Shown here: positions 7,880-12,854 of the stretch, piece after piece
Numbering within the stretch: position 1 is the stretch's first letter
Layout: every line of letters starts with the position of its first letter
Source: JBFKQC01 sp041627895
GTDB lineage: Bacteria; Pseudomonadota; Alphaproteobacteria; Rhodobacterales; Rhodobacteraceae
Reading direction: 5' to 3'
DNA: 12,854 nt
Assembly: GCA_041627895.1 (NCBI GenBank)
Contig: JBFKQC010000092.1
Location: forward strand, 1-12,854
Program-made: the position numbers and the translations under genes
The notes under the pieces: model-generated
Database searches by the model: none
What the model was told of the DNA's origin: nothing
The model's input: the letters and a program-made list of their open reading frames with translations, nothing else

Positions 7880-9316
7880 ATGGGGAACATCGTGCAGAGA
7901 TCTTCGGCAGTTATCGCGGGTCTGGCGTCGCTGGCGCTGGCCTCGGGCGCGGCCTGGGCGCAGGGCGACGTGGTGCTCAAGCAATACGAGGACGGCGGCG
8001 TCTACGAGGGCACGTTCAAGGACGGCAAGCAGCACGGCATCGGCACCTACCGGCTGCCGAACGGGTACGAATACACCGGCGCCTGGGTCGAGGGCGAGAT
8101 CAGGGGCCAGGGCGTCGCGCGGTTCCCGAACGGGTCGGTCTACGAGGGCGCCTTTGCCCGCGGCAAGCCCGAGGGCTTCGGCAAGATCACCTTTGCCGAC
8201 GGCGGCACCTACGAGGGCGACTGGGTCGACGGGCGGATCAACGGCACCGGCGCCGCGGTCTATGCCAACGGCGTGCGCTACGAGGGCGGGTTCCGCGACG
8301 CGATGCACCACGGGCTCGGCCGGATGGAAAGCCCGAACGGGTACATCTACGAGGGCGAGTGGGCCGACGGCGTCAAGGAGGGCCGCGGCAAGATCACCTA
8401 TCCCGACGGCGCGGTCTACGAGGGCGACCTGGTGCGCGGGGTGCGCGAGGGCGCGGGCAAGCTGACGATGCCCGACGGGCTGGTCTATGACGGCCAGTGG
8501 GCCGAGGGCCAGATCAACGGCACCGGCACGCTGACCCAGCCCAACGGCGACGTCTATGCGGGCGAGCTGGTCAACGGCGAGCGCCAGGGCGAGGGCCGCG
8601 TGACCTATGCCAACGGCGACGTCTACGAGGGCCAGTTCCTGAACGACCGGCGCCACGGGACGGGCCGGTTCACCGGCACCGACGGCTATCTGTACGAAGG
8701 CGACTGGGTCGCGGGCCGCATCGAGGGCGAGGGCCGCGTGACCTATCCAGACGGCTCGGTCTACGAGGGCGAATTCCGCGACGACCTGGCCGAGGGCCAG
8801 GGCAGGATCGTCTATCCCGACGGCGCCACCTACGAGGGCGAGTGGAAGGCCGGCGTGATCGAGGGCACCGGCGTGGCGCGCTATTCCAACGGGCTGGTCT
8901 ATGAGGGCCAGTTCAAGGACGCGCGGAACCACGGCATCGGCACGATGACCTTCACCGACGGCTACGCCTACGTGGGCGAGTGGAAGGACGGCCAGCGCTC
9001 GGGGCAGGGCAAGGCGACCTATGCCGACGGCACGGTCTACGAGGGCCAGTTCCTCGACGGACAGCGCCACGGCCAGGGCACGATCACCATGCCGGACGGG
9101 TTCGCCTATACCGGATCCTGGGTCGACGGCGAGATCGACGGCCAGGGCCGCGCGACTTATGCCAACGGCGATGTCTACGAGGGGATGTTCGTGAAGGGCA
9201 AGCGCCAGGGCGAGGGCACGATCATCTATGCCGGCGGCCAGCGCGCCACCGGCACCTGGGACGCCGGCGTCCTGGACGAGGGCACCGCGGAGATCACCGG
9301 CAGCGACGGGAACTGA
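7880..9316 (+). CDS. Exported MORN-repeat protein (19 units)
   Basis: This 478-residue protein has a signal peptide followed almost only by MORN repeats. The N-terminus (MGNIVQRSSAVIAGLASLAL, then ASGAAWAQ) has a basic residue, a hydrophobic core and an A-W-A cleavage site, so export to the periplasm is likely. From 8003 to 9313 there are 19 consecutive 23-residue units of the type YEGxWxxGxxxGxGxxxxxDGxx. There is no spacer, and the last unit ends at the stop codon. The last unit is degenerate (ATGTW in place of YEGxW). MORN repeats form a beta-hairpin ribbon implicated in lipid or protein binding and scaffolding; no enzyme domain is attached here, so a scaffold or membrane-contact role is only a guess. 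Start choice: ATG 7880 is used. GTG 7892 is in frame, has GGGGA 5 bases upstream and gives an equally good signal peptide (MQRSSAVIAG...). TTG 7868 is less likely. Confidence 0.9.
   Translation: MGNIVQRSSAVIAGLASLALASGAAWAQGDVVLKQYEDGGVYEGTFKDGKQHGIGTYRLPNGYEYTGAWVEGEIRGQGVARFPNGSVYEGAFARGKPEGFGKITFADGGTYEGDWVDGRINGTGAAVYANGVRYEGGFRDAMHHGLGRMESPNGYIYEGEWADGVKEGRGKITYPDGAVYEGDLVRGVREGAGKLTMPDGLVYDGQWAEGQINGTGTLTQPNGDVYAGELVNGERQGEGRVTYANGDVYEGQFLNDRRHGTGRFTGTDGYLYEGDWVAGRIEGEGRVTYPDGSVYEGEFRDDLAEGQGRIVYPDGATYEGEWKAGVIEGTGVARYSNGLVYEGQFKDARNHGIGTMTFTDGYAYVGEWKDGQRSGQGKATYADGTVYEGQFLDGQRHGQGTITMPDGFAYTGSWVDGEIDGQGRATYANGDVYEGMFVKGKRQGEGTIIYAGGQRATGTWDAGVLDEGTAEITGSDGN
8003..9313 (+). repeat. Tandem array of 19 MORN units, exact 69-base period
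   Basis: Each unit is 69 bases (23 codons) beginning at the YEG triplet, at 8003 + 69(n-1). Unit 19 begins at 9245 and finishes at 9313, immediately before TGA. No unit deviates in length. Position 5 alternates F (or L) with W: F in 1, 3 and 5, L in 7, W in 2, 4, 6 and 8. The alternation slips at unit 9 (L) and then runs F in even and W in odd units from 10 to 19. DNA of the units has diverged substantially but shares blocks such as GTCTACGAGGGC. Confidence 0.92.
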
Positions 9317-9639
9317 GTCGGGCGCCGTGATATGGCTCGGCTTGCGGCACGACGTCGCGGCGGGCGGCGCGCGCGGTGCGGGCTGTCCGGGTGACGCTGC
9401 ATCTCGGGGTGATTGCCGGGGGCTGCCCTTGTTGGGTGGCGGCGCCGCCAGTCGACATCGTCCGGGGGGAAGACCCCTGCGGTTCCCGGCCGCGTCTGGA
9501 ACCCGCGGGCCGGAGCGATCTGAACCGTCCCTGCACCCTGGTCAGGTGGCCTGCGGGACCGGATCGTCTGGGCGCGCGGGATTTCTGCCCCGCGCCGATG
9601 TGCGCACGGGCGGGGTTATAGGCGGCGCAGGTTAGCGTT
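9317..9639 (+). other. Gene-poor intergenic stretch with several inverted repeats
   Basis: The stretch between the MORN and GST genes has open frames on both strands, but none has convincing protein character. It does hold a dense set of palindromes. TGGCGGCGCCGCCA (9437-9450) is a perfect 14-base palindrome. GGGG-AAGA-CCCC lies at 9466-9477. GGTTCC/GGAACC pairs 9481-9486 with 9498-9503. GTGCGCAC is at 9600-9607. The strongest RNA-like element is listed separately (9510-9595). I see no transposase or recognisable attachment site. Confidence 0.5.
9510..9595 (+). ncRNA. Candidate structured RNA element (unassigned)
   Basis: A long imperfect stem can be drawn. CCGGA (9510-9514) pairs with TCTGG (9567-9571) using one G-U. 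CGAT (9516-9519) pairs with ATCG (9563-9566). CCGTCCC (9525-9531) pairs with GGGAC plus GG (9555-9562, one bulged C). An inner CACC/GGTG stem closes the loop CTGGTCA. A second stem-loop follows, GCGCGGG (9574-9580) with CCCGCGC (9589-9595). The G-U pair favours the plus strand. No promoter, T-tract or known RNA family signature is visible, so this may be a regulatory element, a 3' UTR structure or chance in GC-rich DNA. Confidence 0.25.
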
Positions 9640-9659
9640 CGGTTTACCGACCGCGCGGT
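9640..9659. promoter_or_regulatory. Adjacent palindromes upstream of the GST gene
   Basis: Two perfect 10-base inverted repeats lie side by side: CGGTTTACCG (9640-9649) and ACCGCGCGGT (9650-9659), about 64 bases before the GST start. They could be operator half-sites or a terminator, and which of these is unknown. Confidence 0.25.
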
Positions 9660-9722
9660 GGGTCCGGCAGGTCTGGCCATTCGCATCCGCCTGCCCCATG
9701 GTCGCCGCAGATGGAGCGCGCG

Positions 9723-10517
9723 ATGCCGAAACCCGTGATCTACCATATCCCGGTCTGCCCGTTCTCGCAGCGGGTCGAGATTCTCTTGCGACTGAAGGGG
9801 CTTGAAGGCGCCGTCGAGTTTCACGTCATCGACATCACCAGGCCGCGGCCGGACTGGCTTTTGGCGAAGACGCGCGGCACCACGGCATTGCCGGTGATGG
9901 ACCTCGGCGGCGGGCGGGTGCTGAAGGAAAGCCTGGTGATCCTGCGCTATGTCGAGGAGGCCTTCGGCGCGGCGCCGGTCGCCCGGCGCGATCCCTACGA
10001 GCGTGCGGTCGAGCGGATGATGATCGCGCGCGAGGGGCCGTTCACCACGGCGGGCTATCTTTACGTGATGAACCGCGACCGGGCGAAGACGGCGCAGATG
10101 CGCCAGGAGCTGCTTGACCACCATGCCTGGCTCGACGACTTCCTGCGGCTCCACAATCCCGGCGGCCCCTATCTGTTCGACGGGTTCGGGCTGGCGGAAC
10201 TGGTCTATGCGCCGATCTTCATGCGGTTCTGGTTCCTCGGCTATTACGAGGGGTTCGACCTGCCCGAGACCGACGAGTTCGCCCGCGTCCGGCGCTGGCG
10301 TGCGGCCTGCCTGGCGCATCCGGCGGCGCAGCAGGTGTGCCACGACCAGATCGTCAAGCTGTACTACGATTACGCGATCGGCGCCGGCAACGGCGCGCTC
10401 GCCGCGGGGCGGCGCGTGTCGAGTTTCACCTTCGAGCCGGATTGGCGCGACCGGCCGATGCCGCCGCGCGACAAGTACGACCGGATCGCCACGGACGCCG
10501 AGCTTGGCCTGGTGTAA
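9723..10517 (+). CDS. Glutathione S-transferase family protein
   Basis: This 264-residue soluble protein has a thioredoxin-like N-terminal domain and an all-helical C-terminal domain. The redox/conjugation motif is CPFS (C12-P-F-S15), preceded by a beta strand (PVIYHIPV). The cis-proline strand is LPVMD (P57). The glutathione-contacting E-S pair is E69-S70 in VLKESLVILRYVEEAFG. A Cys-Pro-x-Ser centre is typical of Omega/Lambda/Beta-like GSTs and related thiol transferases, so glutathione-linked reduction or lyase activity is more likely than classical Tyr/Ser-type conjugation. The exact substrate cannot be told. The extended C-terminal tail (about residues 222-264, ending DKYDRIATDAELGLV) is longer than in minimal GSTs. 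ATG 9723 is preferred over ATG 9711, because GGAG (9713-9716) lies 6 bases upstream of 9723. It is probably a single-gene unit ending at the hairpin near 10567. Confidence 0.92.
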   Translation: MPKPVIYHIPVCPFSQRVEILLRLKGLEGAVEFHVIDITRPRPDWLLAKTRGTTALPVMDLGGGRVLKESLVILRYVEEAFGAAPVARRDPYERAVERMMIAREGPFTTAGYLYVMNRDRAKTAQMRQELLDHHAWLDDFLRLHNPGGPYLFDGFGLAELVYAPIFMRFWFLGYYEGFDLPETDEFARVRRWRAACLAHPAAQQVCHDQIVKLYYDYAIGAGNGALAAGRRVSSFTFEPDWRDRPMPPRDKYDRIATDAELGLV

Positions 10518-10566
10518 GATCAACTCGGCTTCGCCGCGCAGACCGTCCTGGGGGCCGCCCCCCCAC

Positions 10567-10633
10567 CCCCCGGAAATATTGCATAACCAAAGACGAATGC
10601 GCGTTGCGAGGGAGAAGCCGGGGGTTTTCTTTT
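10567..10633 (+). terminator. Candidate Rho-independent terminator after the GST gene
   Basis: CCCCCGG (10567-10573) is complementary to CCGGGGG (10618-10624), which is followed directly by TTTTCTTTT (10625-10633). The T-rich tail suits an intrinsic terminator, but the loop is long (44 bases). A competing local hairpin, GGGGG (10550-10554) with CCCCC, lies just upstream. This is the only clear hairpin-plus-T-tract in the window. Confidence 0.42.
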
Positions 10634-10652
10634 CAGGAAAGCGGGGTATGAT
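10625..10652 (+). promoter_or_regulatory. Candidate promoter for the leader-cupin-leuA operon
   Basis: A good -10 box, TATGAT (10647-10652), sits 16 bases downstream of TTTTCT (10625-10630), a fair -35 match that overlaps the T-tract of the preceding terminator. Transcription would begin near 10659. That leaves about 29 bases before the leader ATG at 10688 and about 160 before the cupin gene. Confidence 0.48.
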
Positions 10653-10687
10653 CGCGGGCGATGTCGAACAACGGACATATCGCATTG

Positions 10688-10747
10688 ATGGCCGCGCACC
10701 GCGCGGGCCCTTTCCTTGCCGCTCTCCTGCTCCTTAGCCGCCTCTGA
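10688..10747 (+). CDS. Leucine-rich leader peptide of the cupin-leuA operon
   Basis: This 19-codon ORF encodes MAAHRAGPFLAALLLLSRL and stops at TGA 10745-10747, 74 bases before the cupin gene of a leuA operon. Six of 19 residues are Leu, with four consecutive Leu codons (CTC CTG CTC CTT, 10724-10735). Such peptides upstream of amino-acid operons normally act in cis: charged tRNA-Leu supply determines ribosome progress. An in-frame ATG at 10661 would add nine residues (MSNNGHIAL), but it would leave almost no 5' untranslated region if the promoter call is right. The ribosome-binding site of the short form is weak (GGA 12 bases upstream). A 6-bp hairpin (10692-10697 with 10701-10706) lies just inside the ORF. 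The Leu codons overlap the anti-Shine-Dalgarno strand described at 10731-10813. It is too short for standard gene finders and probably unannotated. Confidence 0.72.
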   Translation: MAAHRAGPFLAALLLLSRL

Positions 10748-10813
10748 GCGTGCCGTTTCTGGCGCGACCGCTCAGGGGATGACGCCGCGCCAATCGACCA
10801 AACGGCCTAAGGA
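10731..10813 (+). promoter_or_regulatory. Leucine leader switch: anti-Shine-Dalgarno helix enclosing a second stem
   Basis: TCCTTAG (10731-10737), which is the end of the leader's Leu codon run, is perfectly complementary to CTAAGGA (10807-10813), the ribosome-binding site of the cupin gene. CCG (10738-10740) continues with CGG (10803-10805) across one bulged C. Nested directly inside, CCTCTGAGCG (10741-10750) pairs with CGCTCAGGGG (10769-10778) with one G-U. An inner TGCC/GGCG (10751-10754 with 10761-10764) closes the loop GTTTCT. The leader stop codon (10745-10747) lies in the left arm. Neither stem is followed by a T-tract. I infer translational attenuation: a ribosome paused at Leu codons would cover 10731-10745 and free the cupin ribosome-binding site, while rapid completion of the leader would let the helix re-form. 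The pairings are seen in the sequence; the mechanism is not tested. Confidence 0.6.
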
Positions 10814-10821
10814 CAATTCAA

Positions 10822-11178
10822 ATGGACAAGATCAACCTGCAGGAAAAGCTGGGGCTTTTCGATACCCACTGGGATCCGCACGTGGTCGCCAGTTACAACG
10901 ACAACGACGTGATGGTGGTGAAGTTCAAGGGCGAATTTCCCTATCACAAGCATGAAAGCACGGATGATTTCTTCCTCGTCCTCGACGGCAAGGTAACGAT
11001 GGATTACGAGGCGCATGACCCCGTGACCTTCCGCGCCGGAGAACTCGTGGTGGTGCCAAAAGGGGTCGTGCATCGGCCCCGGGCCGCCGAAGAGGTCAAG
11101 GTGCTTTTGATCGAGCCGAAGGGCGAACCCAATACAGGCGACAGCGGCGTTCCGCCGGCGCCGAAACCGCATATCTGA
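10822..11178 (+). CDS. Cupin domain protein, first structural gene before leuA
   Basis: This 118-residue single-domain cupin has both conserved motifs. Motif 1 gives H42, H44 and an acidic residue at 49 (YHKHESTDDFFLVLDG), where Asp replaces the usual Glu. Motif 2 gives P79, G81 and H84 (GELVVVPKGVVHRPRA). The three His plus acid would bind one metal ion inside the beta-barrel. Such small cupins include dioxygenases, isomerases and sensors, so no reaction can be named. The ribosome-binding site is TAAGGA (10808-10813), 8 bases before the ATG, and it is the target of the leader's anti-Shine-Dalgarno strand. The stop (11176-11178) overlaps the leuA ribosome-binding site (TGAGGA, 11176-11181), so leuA translation is probably coupled to this gene. 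Control in the leader would then set both. The C-terminal tail (GDSGVPPAPKPHI) is Pro-rich and likely flexible. Confidence 0.93.
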   Translation: MDKINLQEKLGLFDTHWDPHVVASYNDNDVMVVKFKGEFPYHKHESTDDFFLVLDGKVTMDYEAHDPVTFRAGELVVVPKGVVHRPRAAEEVKVLLIEPKGEPNTGDSGVPPAPKPHI

Positions 11179-11188
11179 GGACAAGACG

Positions 11189-12781
<1,593 letters not shown>

Positions 12782-12799
12782 CCGGCGGGTCGGCGATGC

Positions 12800-12835
12800 G
12801 CCGTCATGGCGCCGGGCGACCGGCGCCATGACGGC
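12800..12835 (+). terminator. 16-bp perfect hairpin with GCGA tetraloop after leuA
   Basis: The left arm GCCGTCATGGCGCCGG (12800-12815) and right arm CCGGCGCCATGACGGC (12820-12835) are perfectly complementary around a GCGA loop, which is a stable GNRA tetraloop. It starts 18 bases after the leuA stop. No T-tract follows before the window ends. It is likely a terminator or a 3' end stabiliser for the operon message. Confidence 0.6.
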
Positions 12836-12854
12836 CGCCGCCGCGGTGGCGCGC

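Noticed and set aside
7766..9070. Long minus-strand open frame opposite the MORN array (434 codons)
   Set aside because: It is an antisense echo of the 69-base repeats with high GC; its own repetitive pattern is fully explained by the MORN coding strand.
9525..9575. Possible SRP (4.5S) RNA because of CTGGTCAGGTGGCC
   Set aside because: The conserved GGAAGCAGCC loop that follows CAGGTC in bacterial SRP RNA is missing.
9376..9621. Plus-strand open frame of 81 codons in the MORN-GST gap
   Set aside because: It has no ribosome-binding site and no domain, and it overlaps several inverted repeats. Coding cannot be excluded but is not supported.
9317..9660. tmRNA or RNase P RNA in the intergenic gap
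   Set aside because: There is no recognisable tag-peptide frame, no tRNA-like acceptor and none of the conserved P4 core sequences of RNase P.
9294..10685. Long minus-strand open frame opposite the GST gene (463 codons)
   Set aside because: It lies antisense to a well-supported GST gene and runs through its promoter region. The residues are low-complexity Arg/Ala/Pro with no family signature.
10716..10955. Open frame of 79 codons overlapping the leucine leader and cupin start
   Set aside because: It is out of frame with the cupin gene, has no family character and crosses the leader stems. The cupin frame is clearly the coding one.

Overview
The window is GC-rich, densely coded DNA with short intergenic gaps. 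The combination of a zinc-less, short GluRS paralog, two-domain NadE, E. coli-type PfkB, DUF1801 and GFA proteins and third-position GC preference suggests an alphaproteobacterium. The order Rhodobacterales (Rhodobacteraceae/Paracoccaceae) is my best guess, but this rests on protein character rather than a database search. I see no phage, insertion sequence, CRISPR array, tRNA or rRNA, so this looks like ordinary chromosome.

Layout: (1) The tail of an unknown gene (stop at 76) is followed by a strong hairpin. (2) A plus-strand pair follows: a homocysteine S-methyltransferase-family enzyme (285-1232) overlapping by 4 bases a GFA/CENP-V-type zinc protein (1229-1726). (3) Convergent to these is a minus-strand gltX2-type glutamyl-tRNA synthetase (1734-3056), with a DUF1801 protein upstream of it (3163-3591). 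(4) A small HExxH metallopeptidase (3671-4081) is divergent from DUF1801. (5) pfkB (4219-5169) lies 21 bases before an unnamed protein with HEAT-like and GNAT-like parts (5191-5940). (6) Glutamine-dependent NAD synthetase nadE (6072-7736) is on the minus strand. (7) Divergent from nadE is an exported protein made almost entirely of 19 MORN units (7880-9316). (8) About 400 bases without a convincing gene follow, rich in palindromes and RNA-like stems. (9) A glutathione S-transferase-family gene lies at 9723-10517. (10) A leucine operon follows: promoter, 19-codon leader peptide with four consecutive Leu codons, cupin gene (10822-11178) and leuA (11189-12781), closed by a 16-bp perfect hairpin.

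The most interesting element is the leader of the cupin-leuA operon. The last Leu codons of a short leader ORF (MAAHRAGPFLAALLLLSRL) contain TCCTTAG, which is exactly complementary to CTAAGGA, the ribosome-binding site of the cupin gene 70 bases downstream. A second stem, which contains the leader's stop codon, is nested directly inside that helix. Neither stem has a U-tract. The arrangement therefore reads more naturally as translational attenuation than as transcription termination: a ribosome stalled on Leu codons would mask the anti-Shine-Dalgarno strand and open the cupin-leuA message. This is inference from sequence complementarity.

Most of the other genes are housekeeping or widespread accessory metabolism (tRNA charging, NAD synthesis, glycolysis, leucine synthesis, methyl transfer). 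Several intergenic gaps carry GC-rich hairpins without T-tracts just after stop codons.
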